Shown one piece after another: positions 34,488 to 42,761 of a stretch of 46,572 nucleotides of DNA. Source of the stretch: Actinomycetota bacterium. GTDB taxonomy: Bacteria; Actinomycetota; Acidimicrobiia; Acidimicrobiales; Ilumatobacteraceae. Under the pieces are notes generated by a model, which ran no database searches, had not been told where the DNA came from, and was given only the letters and a program-made list of their open reading frames with translations. Made by a program: the position numbers and the translations under genes. The DNA is taken from the NCBI GenBank assembly GCA_009705865.1, contig WLSJ01000001.1, positions 1 through 46,572 on the forward strand. Direction: 5' to 3'. Numbering within the stretch: the first letter of the stretch is position 1; each line of letters starts with the position of its first letter.

Positions 34488-35636
34488 TCACAGGGGCTGA
34501 GCCACGAAAGGTGTCATTGGACGCATTTCACGCCGACATGACAGAAATTCGTCTGCCACTTCAAGAGCTTCCTTGATTGTGACATCCATATCGAGGTAGC
34601 GATACGTACCAAGACGACCAAGGAAGGTCACCCCGGTCGCTTCCTGGGCTGCAGAGACATATTTCTCTAGGAGCTCTTTTTCTCGCACCTGGCGAATGGG
34701 GTAATACGGGATATCCCCGTCGCTCGCAAGCCGGCTGTATTCGGTATAGATCGTGCTGCCTTCATGAGATTCCCATGGTGCGAAATGTTTATGTTCTGTA
34801 ATGCGCGTATAGGGCACATCGACATCGCAGTAATTCATGACTGGGCATCCTTGAACGTCGCCCATTGTCTCAGTTTCAACAAAATCAAGAGTTCGATAAC
34901 CAAGATCTCCAAATGCGCCAGAGAAATATTGGTCAATTGGGCCAGACCAAAATATGTGCTCAGCATCTGACAATTCAGCAGGCGTCACCGAGCGCCCGAG
35001 ACTGACCTCGATCAGTGGATGGTCAAGTATTGCTTCCACAATTGGCGTATATCCGTCTCGCGGAATCGCCTGATATGGGTGATTGAAGTAACTGTCTTCG
35101 TAGGAAAACCGAACAGGCAGCCGAGCCAAAATGGCCGCCGGCAATTCAGTGGGAGATACTCCCCATTGCTTCTGGGTGTACCCCTTGAAGAATGCTTCGT
35201 ACAGATCTTTACCAACAAATTTCAACGCTTGGTCTTCAAAACTTTCTGGCGTTCCAATGCTGGAATCAGCACGTTCAGCGATGAACTTTTCTGCTTCTGC
35301 TGGCGACAATGTGGTGCCAAAAAATTGGTTTATTGTGTGCAGGTTAACAGGAAGCGAGTACACCTTCCCACCAGAGGTTGCTTTCACACGATGGTTGTAC
35401 GGCATCATCTCACCAAAACGATTGATGTATTCCCACACACGTGTATCTGCCGTATGGAAAATGTGAGGTCCATACACATGAACCATGACACCGTTGTCTC
35501 GCCGCTCAGTATGAGCATTACCGGCAACGTGGGAACGCGCATCAATCACTGAAGATGCAATGCCTGCTTCTGCTAATTCACGAGCCACGACTGCACCGGA
35601 AAAACCGGCGCCGACGATAACGATGGATGCTGTCAC
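34488..35636 (-). CDS. glf: UDP-galactopyranose mutase
   Basis: A 382-residue flavoprotein with a GTG start. The FAD fold VIVGAGFSGAVVARELAEAG opens it; VYGPHIFHTADTRVWEYIN and FGEMMPYNHRVKA are family hallmarks, and SPTELPAAILARLPVRFSYE contains the substrate-binding segment. Length matches bacterial Glf. It interconverts UDP-galactopyranose and UDP-galactofuranose using reduced FAD as a nucleophile. The gene lies 10 bp after moeZ and 10 bp before the GlfT2-like gene, so synthesis and use of UDP-Galf are in one transcript. Supports a galactofuran-containing envelope polymer. Confidence 0.95.
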   Translation of the reverse strand: MTASIVIVGAGFSGAVVARELAEAGIASSVIDARSHVAGNAHTERRDNGVMVHVYGPHIFHTADTRVWEYINRFGEMMPYNHRVKATSGGKVYSLPVNLHTINQFFGTTLSPAEAEKFIAERADSSIGTPESFEDQALKFVGKDLYEAFFKGYTQKQWGVSPTELPAAILARLPVRFSYEDSYFNHPYQAIPRDGYTPIVEAILDHPLIEVSLGRSVTPAELSDAEHIFWSGPIDQYFSGAFGDLGYRTLDFVETETMGDVQGCPVMNYCDVDVPYTRITEHKHFAPWESHEGSTIYTEYSRLASDGDIPYYPIRQVREKELLEKYVSAAQEATGVTFLGRLGTYRYLDMDVTIKEALEVADEFLSCRREMRPMTPFVAQPL

Positions 35637-35646
35637 CCGTTGAACG

Positions 35647-36813
35647 CTAGTGGCTCAGCCAGGGGGCACAGAGGCCATCGAGGTCACGAACCTCGATGCG
35701 GTCACGATTTTCCCAGGTGACTTGGTTCTGAGGATCAGCACGCAACTTAAAGACATGGAATGACATGTCAGTTGTATCAATCGTAAGAATGCGACCGATG
35801 AGAGCTTCGCCAAGGCCAAGAATGACCTTGATGGTCTCAAGGGCTTGAATGGAGCCAACAATTCCTGGCAGAACTCCGAGCACTCCTGCCTCTGCACATG
35901 ATGGTGCAAACTCAGCCGGAGGTGGTTCAGGAACCATGTCGCGATACGTGGGGCCTTCCAATGGGTGAAAGACAGACACCATTCCTTCAAAACGAAAAAT
36001 GCTTCCGTGCACAACCGGAATTCCTAATTTCACACTGGCATCATTCAGCAGATATCGGCTTGGGAAGTTGTCAGCACCATCAACTACTACGTCATACCCG
36101 CTCATGATGTCCATGATGTTGTCAGCTGCGAGACGAACGTCGTATGTCTTAACCACTACGTCTGGATTCAATTTTTCAATTGTCTGACGAGCAGAATCAA
36201 CTTTGCGTTGACCAATTCGATCCAAGTTGTGCAAGATCTGGCGTTGCAAGTTTGATGCATCGACATCATCCATATCAACAATGCCGATGGTTCCAACGCC
36301 CGCCGCAGCCAGGTATAGCGCCGCCGGCGAACCGAGACCACCAGCGCCAAGCATCAGAACTTTTGCGCCCAATAACTTTGCTTGACCTTCAATACCAACT
36401 TCTGGCAACAACAAATGGCGTTGATACCGATTACGTTGATCGGCTGTCAATGTGACTGGTTGGCGCCATGGGCGGCCTTCGTCTTTCCACTTTCCGAAAC
36501 CACCAGCGACAGAGAGAACATCTGTGTACCCAAGTTCTTGCAGCGTTCGTGCCGCAAACGCACTGCGAACTCCGCCCGCGCAATACACAACAATCGTTTG
36601 GTTGCGATCGAGTGCTTTTGCCTCAATCTGTGCTTCCAAGTGTCCACGAGGAATGTGGACTGCATTGGCAAGAGCTCCCTCGTCATATTCATCTGGCTCG
36701 CGAACATCAAGAATTAGTACATCGCCTGATTCAATACGCGTCTGAGCCGCAGCGGTATCAATTTCTACAATCTGGGATTTGGCGTTGGCCAAAAGGTCAC
36801 GAAAGGTTGCCAT
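35647..36813 (-). CDS. Rhodanese-ThiF fusion: sulfur-carrier adenylyltransferase (MoeZ/MoeB type) in reversed order
   Basis: A 388-residue two-domain protein. Residues 1-~112 are a rhodanese domain with active-site Cys78 in VVYCAGGVRS. Residues ~120-388 are the ThiF/MoeB adenylyltransferase: RYQRHLLLPEVG, ATP loop GAGGLGS (156-162), NLQRQILH, DGADNFPSRYLLND and SCAEAGVLG with the thioester Cys. Zinc cysteines usual in MoeB (CxxC pairs) are missing, as in mycobacterial MoeZ. In MoeZ the adenylyltransferase comes first and rhodanese last; here the order is inverted. Such enzymes activate and thiolate small sulfur carriers for molybdopterin, thiamine or cysteine synthesis. It is in an operon between sir2 and glf. 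Confidence 0.88.
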   Translation of the reverse strand: MATFRDLLANAKSQIVEIDTAAAQTRIESGDVLILDVREPDEYDEGALANAVHIPRGHLEAQIEAKALDRNQTIVVYCAGGVRSAFAARTLQELGYTDVLSVAGGFGKWKDEGRPWRQPVTLTADQRNRYQRHLLLPEVGIEGQAKLLGAKVLMLGAGGLGSPAALYLAAAGVGTIGIVDMDDVDASNLQRQILHNLDRIGQRKVDSARQTIEKLNPDVVVKTYDVRLAADNIMDIMSGYDVVVDGADNFPSRYLLNDASVKLGIPVVHGSIFRFEGMVSVFHPLEGPTYRDMVPEPPPAEFAPSCAEAGVLGVLPGIVGSIQALETIKVILGLGEALIGRILTIDTTDMSFHVFKLRADPQNQVTWENRDRIEVRDLDGLCAPWLSH

Positions 36814-36831
36814 AACCCAAAACCCTACCGA

Positions 36832-37599
36832 CTAAGTCGGGAATTCAGCACCGGCGACAAGAGCCTCAAGAGTGGGCGTGATACTGCCTTCCAGTACTAC
36901 ATGGGCAAATGCGTCCATGTGCGTGGAGGTGCCGTTCAGAATGACTACAAGCGCTCCGGCCGCTTTGGCTCGCGGCACCAACTGATTCGCTGGTCTTACA
37001 GACAGAGTGGAACCGACAGCGAGCAGGAGATCACACTTTTCTGCTTCATCAAACGCACGATCAATGACGTCAGGAACAAGTGCTTGTTCAAACAAGATGG
37101 CATCACTCTTGACTACTCCTCCGCACAGTTCACAATGTGGATCAGGATCACCTGCAATCACTCGTGCAATAAATTCAGACATTGGTCGTCGATCATCGCA
37201 GCCCCAGCAACGGCCGTACTTAATAGTGCCGTGCACTTCGACAACATTGTGTTCTTCGATTCCAGAATCTTGATGCAATCCGTCAACGTTCTGTGTAATC
37301 ACGCACGATAATTTGCCAGCGTTCTGAATGCGAACAATTGCATGATGACCCCCATTGGGTTGTGCGGTTCCATTGAAATTTCGTACTCGTCCCTCCCACG
37401 CAACTTTGCGCACCTCGGGATCATTCAGGTAGTAGCTCAGGGTCGAGGTCTTTTCAGCAAGTGGATTACGAGTCCACAAGCCATTTGGCCCGCGGAAATC
37501 AGGGATACCTGAGTCCGTCGAGATACCTGCACCACTAAACACCACAACTCGTTTCGCTTGAGCTAACCATTGCGATACTTGCGTCAAGTCGCTCGACAT
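36832..37599 (-). CDS. NAD-dependent protein deacylase (sirtuin)
   Basis: The ATG at 37599 (MSSDLTQVSQW) gives 255 residues, a normal sirtuin length; a GTG at 37617 is possible. NAD site GAGISTDSGIPDFRG, TQNVDGLHQ, catalytic His in EVHGTIKYGRC, and a zinc ribbon CWGCDD ... CELCGG are all present. VIFEQ-type sequence (AILFEQALVPDVI) and VGSTLSVRPANQLV follow. It removes acyl groups from lysine using NAD. The first gene of a four-gene minus-strand operon with rhodanese-MoeZ and galactan genes. A regulatory link to those enzymes is possible but unproven. Confidence 0.92.
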   Translation of the reverse strand: MSSDLTQVSQWLAQAKRVVVFSGAGISTDSGIPDFRGPNGLWTRNPLAEKTSTLSYYLNDPEVRKVAWEGRVRNFNGTAQPNGGHHAIVRIQNAGKLSCVITQNVDGLHQDSGIEEHNVVEVHGTIKYGRCWGCDDRRPMSEFIARVIAGDPDPHCELCGGVVKSDAILFEQALVPDVIDRAFDEAEKCDLLLAVGSTLSVRPANQLVPRAKAAGALVVILNGTSTHMDAFAHVVLEGSITPTLEALVAGAEFPT

Positions 37600-37686
37600 A
37601 TCTTCATCATTTTTCACTGCCCATATTCTGCCTGACCCGCACACATTGTGAAATATCGGAAATAAACCAGAGAAAGAACGGTGCTT

Positions 37687-38112
37687 ATGAACTCACCTTC
37701 AGTAGACCTACTCGAAGTCCTCCCATGGCGCGACCCAGTGATCGAGGCTGCCGGATATGCCATTAATGACCCGTATATAGAAATGTTTTGGCTTCCTATT
37801 CTTGGACCCACTGCCACGTGGCTTGTTAGACGCCTTGCGTCAGGTCTTGAACATGAACCGCAGGGATACACCGTTTCCATGACGTCACTAGCTCGTGGAA
37901 TTGGAGTTTCTTTTTCAGATGGAAAACACAATCCCTTTGGTCGCGCGTTGCAACGGTGCATCATGTTCGGCGTCAGCCACAATGTGCCGTCAACATCACA
38001 CCAAATAGTTGCAGTTCGCAGTGTCCTTCCGCAGTTGTCACAACGACACCTTGCGCGACTACCAGATGAATTACAGACTCTCCACTACGACTGGCGGCCT
38101 ATTTGCGTATAA
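37687..38112 (+). CDS. Conserved actinobacterial hypothetical protein
   Basis: A 141-residue protein (start ATG 37687; a GTG two codons earlier at 37681 is possible). It contains segments I recall from a widespread uncharacterised actinobacterial family: MFWLPILGPTATWLVRRLA, a middle LARGIGVSF...KHNPFGRALQRC region that could be a winged-helix-like DNA-binding fold, and the C-terminal RHLARLPDELQTLHYDW. It has no signal peptide. It is divergent from the sirtuin gene and ends 9 bp before a secreted SGNH-like gene. The function is unknown. Confidence 0.7.
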   Translation: MNSPSVDLLEVLPWRDPVIEAAGYAINDPYIEMFWLPILGPTATWLVRRLASGLEHEPQGYTVSMTSLARGIGVSFSDGKHNPFGRALQRCIMFGVSHNVPSTSHQIVAVRSVLPQLSQRHLARLPDELQTLHYDWRPICV

Positions 38113-38121
38113 TGTACAACT

Positions 38122-38823
38122 GTGAACAAACCCCGATTGCTTCATTTTTTCAGTGTCGCAGCGGTTGGGATCACTCTTGTCTCATCAGTTGGGCTGCCAG
38201 CACAAGCGGCACGCAAGACCAGCAATGTCGTCATTATCGGAGATTCCGTAGCAAATGTATTGCGATGGGCGCCAGCAACTATGAGGCCTTTGTGGAAAAG
38301 CCAATACAACGCAATTCTCGAAACATCCGGGTGTCAACAGCTATTACGAGAAGGCTGCCTTCCAAAGAAACAGCTCAGCTCACTTGAGCGCATCGTCAGT
38401 CACCGAAAAGACAACATCGATGTCTACGTTGTTGCAACCGGATACGACGACACCGGCCCGGAATACTTGGCCATGGCTATGGGCAAAATAAATGCCGAAG
38501 TAAAACGGCAAGGCGCCTCACTCATTTGGCTTACGTACCAAGTAAATGGCAACGTCAAGAGAAAAGCCCGATCCTTCAACAAAGTTCTTCTTGAAGAACA
38601 AGTAAAAAATGGGATGGAGATTCTTGATTGGAACCTCATTTCCTGGAAGAAGACCAAATGGTTCCCCGGAGGCGGAGTGCACATGAATGGTCTCGGTGGT
38701 CTTCAGCTTGCTCGCAGCATCGTTCAAGCTCTTGACATCCACTATGGGCGAGCCACGGTCGCGAGCACCACTACGACAAGTACCACCGTGTATACAACTA
38801 CGACAGTTGCCGCCAGTAAGTAA
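38122..38823 (+). CDS. Secreted SGNH-hydrolase-like protein with Thr-rich tail
   Basis: A 233-residue protein starting with GTG and carrying a signal peptide (residues 1-~30, cleavage after PAQA). The serine block NVVIIGDSVANVL and the late GGVHMNGLGG with a His match an SGNH/GDSL-type acyl hydrolase, and the layout parallels the SGNH domain of the large wall protein at 30333-32732. A Cys pair (GCQQLLREGC) may form a disulfide. The end is a Thr/Ser-rich stretch (STTTTSTTVYTTTT) with no anchor signal. Possibly a deacetylase or acyltransferase on wall sugar. It follows the conserved hypothetical by 9 bp and precedes an LLM oxidoreductase by 12 bp. Confidence 0.72.
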   Translation: MNKPRLLHFFSVAAVGITLVSSVGLPAQAARKTSNVVIIGDSVANVLRWAPATMRPLWKSQYNAILETSGCQQLLREGCLPKKQLSSLERIVSHRKDNIDVYVVATGYDDTGPEYLAMAMGKINAEVKRQGASLIWLTYQVNGNVKRKARSFNKVLLEEQVKNGMEILDWNLISWKKTKWFPGGGVHMNGLGGLQLARSIVQALDIHYGRATVASTTTTSTTVYTTTTVAASK

Positions 38824-38835
38824 TAGATTGACTGC

Positions 38836-39765
38836 GTGAAACTACGCATCTTTACAGAACCACAACAAGGCGCCAGTTACGCCCAACTCCTAGCCGTTGC
38901 ACAACGTGCCGAGAAGCTTGGGTTTGATGCTTTTTTTCGCAGTGACCATTACCAAGTAATGGGAGATCACTTCTCTGGGCTGCCAGGCCCATCCGATGCA
39001 TGGATAACTCTCGCAGGCATCGCTAGAGAAACATCAACAATCCGTCTCGGAACATTGGTGAACTCAGCCACATTTCGTAACCCAGGCGTACTTGCCATAA
39101 GCGTTGCCAACGTGGACGACATGTCGAATGGACGCGTTGAATTAGGACTCGGGGCCGGTTGGTACGGTGTCGAACATTCGTCATACGGCATTCCGTTTGC
39201 GCCGCTTGGTGAGCGTTTCGACATCCTTACTGAACAACTGCAGGTCATTACAGGGTTGTGGAACACCCCACACGGTGAACAGTTCAATTACGCCGGAGAT
39301 CACTACACAATTACTAATTCTCCAGCGCTACCAAAACCAGTTCAATCTCCCCCACCCATCATCGTTGGGGGCGGCGGACCAAAACGTACGCCTGCCCTAG
39401 CTGCCCAATTTGCAGCCGAATTCAATATTCCCTTTAGTGGAATAGAACGGTTTACTGAACAATGTGAACGCGTTCGCGCCGCCTGCACCGCTATCCACCG
39501 TGACCCGAAAAGCCTGGTCTACTCATCAGCTTTGGTTGCGTGTATCGGCAAGAACGAAGCAGAAATCTCGCGACGAGCCGCAGCTATTGGTCGCGATGTC
39601 GAAGAACTACGTCTCAATGGTTTGTGCGGTACGCCAGCAGAAGCAATCGACCGACTCAAGGCCTGGTCTGTTGCTGGAGCCGATCGTATGTACTTACAAT
39701 TTCTCGACCTGTCAGATTTGGAACACCTTGATCTGGTCGCAGAACACGTAATGCCCTTTGTCTAA
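38836..39765 (+). CDS. LLM-class F420-dependent oxidoreductase
   Basis: A 309-residue luciferase-like TIM-barrel protein with GTG start. Features: N-terminal LRIFTEPQQGASYAQLLAVA, LGFDAFFRSDHYQVMGDH, VANVDDMSNGRVELGLGAGW, and the C-terminal PPPIIVGGGGPKRTP typical of the F420-using LLM group (TIGR03560-like). Hydride transfer to or from an unknown substrate in the cytoplasm is expected. It differs clearly from the LLM protein at 9141-10031, so it is a paralogue, not a repeat. The convergent GH4 gene starts its 3' end 5 bp away, and a hairpin lies at the junction. Confidence 0.87.
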   Translation: MKLRIFTEPQQGASYAQLLAVAQRAEKLGFDAFFRSDHYQVMGDHFSGLPGPSDAWITLAGIARETSTIRLGTLVNSATFRNPGVLAISVANVDDMSNGRVELGLGAGWYGVEHSSYGIPFAPLGERFDILTEQLQVITGLWNTPHGEQFNYAGDHYTITNSPALPKPVQSPPPIIVGGGGPKRTPALAAQFAAEFNIPFSGIERFTEQCERVRAACTAIHRDPKSLVYSSALVACIGKNEAEISRRAAAIGRDVEELRLNGLCGTPAEAIDRLKAWSVAGADRMYLQFLDLSDLEHLDLVAEHVMPFV

Positions 39766-39770
39766 CCGAA

Positions 39771-41129
39771 TCAGCTAAAGAATTGTTCGGGGATCATTCC
39801 CCGATGTGCATCTAGCAACTCATCGACAAGATTCCATATCTGGTCAAGGTCAAGCTCGGCAGCAGTATGCGGATCAAACATTGCGGCGTGATACACATGT
39901 TCGCGTTTTCCTGTCAATACAGCTTCAACCGTTAATGACTGAACATTGATATTGGTCTGCATTAGTGCTGCAAGATGCGGAGGTAACGCTCCAATAGTTA
40001 CAGGACTGATGCCTGAGGCATCAACAACACACGGAACTTCCACGCAACAATCATCTGGCAAATTGCTGATTATTCCGCGATTAGGCACGTTTCCGTACAC
40101 GGTGCGTGGAACCCCCGTCTCACAACTATGAATAATGCCGCTGCCATATTCCAAGCTTTGCACGACACGCAATTTTGCATCAGGGTTCTCTAAGCGAGTA
40201 CGCAACGACTCCCAGCCTTCAATCTGTCGCTCACACCGACGCGGATATTCATCAAGAGGAATTCCATATCGGTCTAGTAGGTCGGGGCGACCCCCCTTAA
40301 TAAACCACGGGACGTACTCACTGAAATGTTCACTTGACTCTGTCACGAAATACCCCAGCCGCTTAAACATCTCATAGCGAACAGCGTCTGACAATCCATC
40401 AAAACCACCATCACTTCGTTCAACATCTCCACGTGTTGGCATCGGAAACACATTTGCCCGTTCTGAGATTCGTGGATACAGATCAGTTACTTGAGAACCG
40501 ATTCGCTGCTGGAATTCCAGATAGAACGCCATGTGGTTGATACCGGCACATCTGTATTCAATGGTGTCCGCATCAATACCAAGATCGTCAGCTAATTGGT
40601 GTGCCGTGTGTTGCACGCTGTGACATAAACCAATGGTCTTGATAGCTGAAGCCCGGGAAATGGCCCAACACAACATGCTCATTGGATTGACATAATTCAA
40701 TAGCAACGCATCCGGGCATAGTTCTTCCATGTCACGACATATGTCCAACATAATTGGGATCGTTCGTAGCCCACGCATGATTCCACCAACACCAAGAGTG
40801 TCTGCAATCGTCTGTTCTAAGCCAAATTTCTTTGGGATTTCAAAATCAATAACTGTTGACGGCTTGTAGCCGCCAACTTGGAACATGGTGATGACGTAAT
40901 TTGCCCCCGCCAAAGCCTCGCGCCTATTTGTTGTTGCTTCAATTCGTGCAGTTACTCCAAGAGTTTCAACAATCTTGTGACCGACAATTTCTGAAGTACG
41001 AAGTCTTACTTCATCAATGTCATGCAACACAATGGTGCTATTTGATAATTCAGGAAAACTTAAAATGTCACCCATCAGGTTGCGAGCAAACACCGTGCTT
41101 CCAGCGCCGATAAAAACAATTCGTGCCAT
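39771..41129 (-). CDS. Glycoside hydrolase family 4 (alpha-galactosidase-like)
   Basis: A 452-residue GH4 enzyme. The NAD-binding start IVFIGAGSTVFARNLMGD, NYVITMFQVGGYKPSTVIDF, DTLGVGGIMRGLRT and the metal-site motifs LCHSVQ and CAGINHMAFYLEF (Cys and His ligands) are as in MelA-type alpha-galactosidases, including the Cys-His-Ser order. GH4 enzymes use NAD and a divalent metal for an oxidation-elimination-addition mechanism. Whether this one acts on alpha-galactosides or another sugar is not decided by the motifs; the closest recall is alpha-galactosidase. It stands between an F420 gene and uppP with no transporter beside it. Confidence 0.88.
   Translation of the reverse strand: MARIVFIGAGSTVFARNLMGDILSFPELSNSTIVLHDIDEVRLRTSEIVGHKIVETLGVTARIEATTNRREALAGANYVITMFQVGGYKPSTVIDFEIPKKFGLEQTIADTLGVGGIMRGLRTIPIMLDICRDMEELCPDALLLNYVNPMSMLCWAISRASAIKTIGLCHSVQHTAHQLADDLGIDADTIEYRCAGINHMAFYLEFQQRIGSQVTDLYPRISERANVFPMPTRGDVERSDGGFDGLSDAVRYEMFKRLGYFVTESSEHFSEYVPWFIKGGRPDLLDRYGIPLDEYPRRCERQIEGWESLRTRLENPDAKLRVVQSLEYGSGIIHSCETGVPRTVYGNVPNRGIISNLPDDCCVEVPCVVDASGISPVTIGALPPHLAALMQTNINVQSLTVEAVLTGKREHVYHAAMFDPHTAAELDLDQIWNLVDELLDAHRGMIPEQFFS
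39788..39803. terminator. Possible bidirectional terminator hairpin
   Basis: CGGGGA-TCAT-TCCCCG gives a perfect 6-bp stem with a 4-base loop, inside the 3' end of the GH4 gene and 23 bp after the stop of the convergent LLM gene. There is no following T-run, so it is only a candidate. The hairpin may also be a by-product of coding sequence. Confidence 0.3.
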
Positions 41130-41157
41130 TGGGCAATGGTAGGCGTCAACTGACTAC

Positions 41158-41982
41158 CTACAGGACATTTGTTGCCAGCAACACAACACAAATTGTGCCA
41201 ATTGCTAATCGGTACCACCCAAAGACCTTGAATGAATGCGACGCCAGATATCCCACCATCCACCGCACGGCCACAATGGCCGTGACAAAGGCGACCACCA
41301 ATCCAATTAATGGGGCGAGAAGACCAAACTGATCAACGACATCGCCACCATGCTTTGATAAATCCAGTGCTGTTGCAGCTGACAAAGTCACTAGGCCAAG
41401 CAGGAAGCTGAATTCAATCGCCGCTGACATTGTCATGCCCACAGCAAGTGCCGCAATCAACGTCGCCAGGCTGCGACTAACGCCGGGCCACAATGCAAGT
41501 GCTTGTGCGACACCAATAATGAAAGCAGACCTAATGGAGATCTCATGGAAAGCCAGTGAACCGTTAGTTGGACGCCACCACAGAAGAAATACGCCACCAA
41601 TCAACCACGCAATTGTCACAGGAACTGGACCAAACAATGCTTCTTTCATGGCGTCACCAACTGCCGCACCGATAAGAGCTGCAGGAAGGAAGGCAACGAC
41701 TAATCGCACCAAAGATTGCCTACCAACCGCATCAGCACCTATGAGGCCTCGCACTAGCGACCACACACGAATGCGATATAGATACAGCACAGCGAGAATT
41801 GCGCCGAACTGAATAGCTATGGAATACGTATCTGCAGCAGTGCTGGTTGAGCTAGTACCAAAACCAATGAGGTCTCCAACGACAAGCAAATGCCCAGTTG
41901 ATGAGATGGGCAGGAATTCAGTGACGCCTTCAACTATTCCTAAGAGAACGGCTTCTGGAATCGACAACAAGCCTGCAAACAT
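41158..41982 (-). CDS. uppP: Undecaprenyl-diphosphatase (UppP/BacA)
   Basis: The ATG at 41982 is preferred: a GAGAG site lies 9 nt before it and only 3 nt before an upstream GTG (41988). The 274-residue multi-pass membrane protein has the family active site EGVTEFLPISSTGHLLVVGD, the second conserved region LWPGVSRSLATLIAALAVGM with the catalytic-site Arg, and about seven to eight hydrophobic helices. It dephosphorylates undecaprenyl diphosphate, recycling the lipid carrier for peptidoglycan and other wall polymers, and can give bacitracin resistance. A diverged fragment of a second uppP lies at the right end of the window. Confidence 0.95.
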   Translation of the reverse strand: MFAGLLSIPEAVLLGIVEGVTEFLPISSTGHLLVVGDLIGFGTSSTSTAADTYSIAIQFGAILAVLYLYRIRVWSLVRGLIGADAVGRQSLVRLVVAFLPAALIGAAVGDAMKEALFGPVPVTIAWLIGGVFLLWWRPTNGSLAFHEISIRSAFIIGVAQALALWPGVSRSLATLIAALAVGMTMSAAIEFSFLLGLVTLSAATALDLSKHGGDVVDQFGLLAPLIGLVVAFVTAIVAVRWMVGYLASHSFKVFGWYRLAIGTICVVLLATNVL

Positions 41983-42014
41983 ATTCACAGTCTCTCATAT
42001 GCCAATAATTGGCG

Positions 42015-42761
42015 TTAGTCAATCACTGCCCACAGTGACCATGACAGCTTTTGTCCATCAACCTTTAGTGATCCATACTTGGCCGGATATTGGTAATTAG
42101 CAATAGATGCCGCCATCGTGGTGAGGTCACGTGTCGCACATGCGGGTCCTTTTTGAAGAGTAAAGGAGTACTTTGCACCAATGATCAATGCGCTATCCAC
42201 TGCGGCAGTTACTTTTTGACGAACACCGACTTCATTTTTAGCGGTGTACGCCATTGTTGCCATTGGTAGCCCATTATCAGCCACAATCGATGCCTGAAGG
42301 CACACGGCATTGGGGTCCGTAGCTTCTGTTGCCTCTACCAAGACTCCAATATTTGGGCTCTCAATTTCTACCTGAACTGTCTTCACAGAGTTAGTGATTG
42401 AAGTAAACGTTTGTGTAACGGATTGCGCAATGTTGATTTTCGTGCTGTTCGTAGCAGATTTATCAATGGGGTATGTCCCCCACACACAGTAATCAGCCTT
42501 CTTTATCCCGGCACATGAACCAGACACCTTCTCTGCGACTGGCTTCTTTTTCGGCACCGTGCCTACTGGTGGCGCAACAGGTGGCGCGATCGGCAGCGTC
42601 GTTGTCGTAGTAGTCGTGGTCGTCGATGTAGTCGATGTTGTTGTTGATGTTGTCAATGGAGCAACCGTGGTAGTCGGACTGCTATCTCCACCTGAACACG
42701 AAGAGACAATGACAATGCTCATGAGCACTAGTGCCACAGACCGGATATTTCCTTTTTTCAT
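42015..42761 (-). CDS. Lipoprotein with Thr/Pro-rich linker and unknown C-terminal domain
   Basis: The ATG at 42761 overlaps the stop of the upstream M11-like gene (ATGA) and is followed by a signal peptide with a lipobox (VIVSSC), so the 248-residue product is probably lipid-anchored. Residues ~25-60 are an almost pure Thr/Ser run (TSTTTSTTSTTTTTTTTT) then Pro/Val-rich spacer, likely an extended stalk. The C-terminal ~170 residues start with CAGIKKADYCVWG and end in SLKVDGQKLSWSLWAVID; four or more cysteines suggest disulfides. No domain family is recognised. The 4-bp overlap means it is translated with the secreted protease. Confidence 0.78.
   Translation of the reverse strand: MKKGNIRSVALVLMSIVIVSSCSGGDSSPTTTVAPLTTSTTTSTTSTTTTTTTTTLPIAPPVAPPVGTVPKKKPVAEKVSGSCAGIKKADYCVWGTYPIDKSATNSTKINIAQSVTQTFTSITNSVKTVQVEIESPNIGVLVEATEATDPNAVCLQASIVADNGLPMATMAYTAKNEVGVRQKVTAAVDSALIIGAKYSFTLQKGPACATRDLTTMAASIANYQYPAKYGSLKVDGQKLSWSLWAVID

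Noticed and set aside
42590..42665. Simple-sequence repeat suggesting phase variation
   Set aside because: It encodes the Thr/Ser stalk of the lipoprotein with mixed Thr and Ser codons; there is no uniform short repeat unit.
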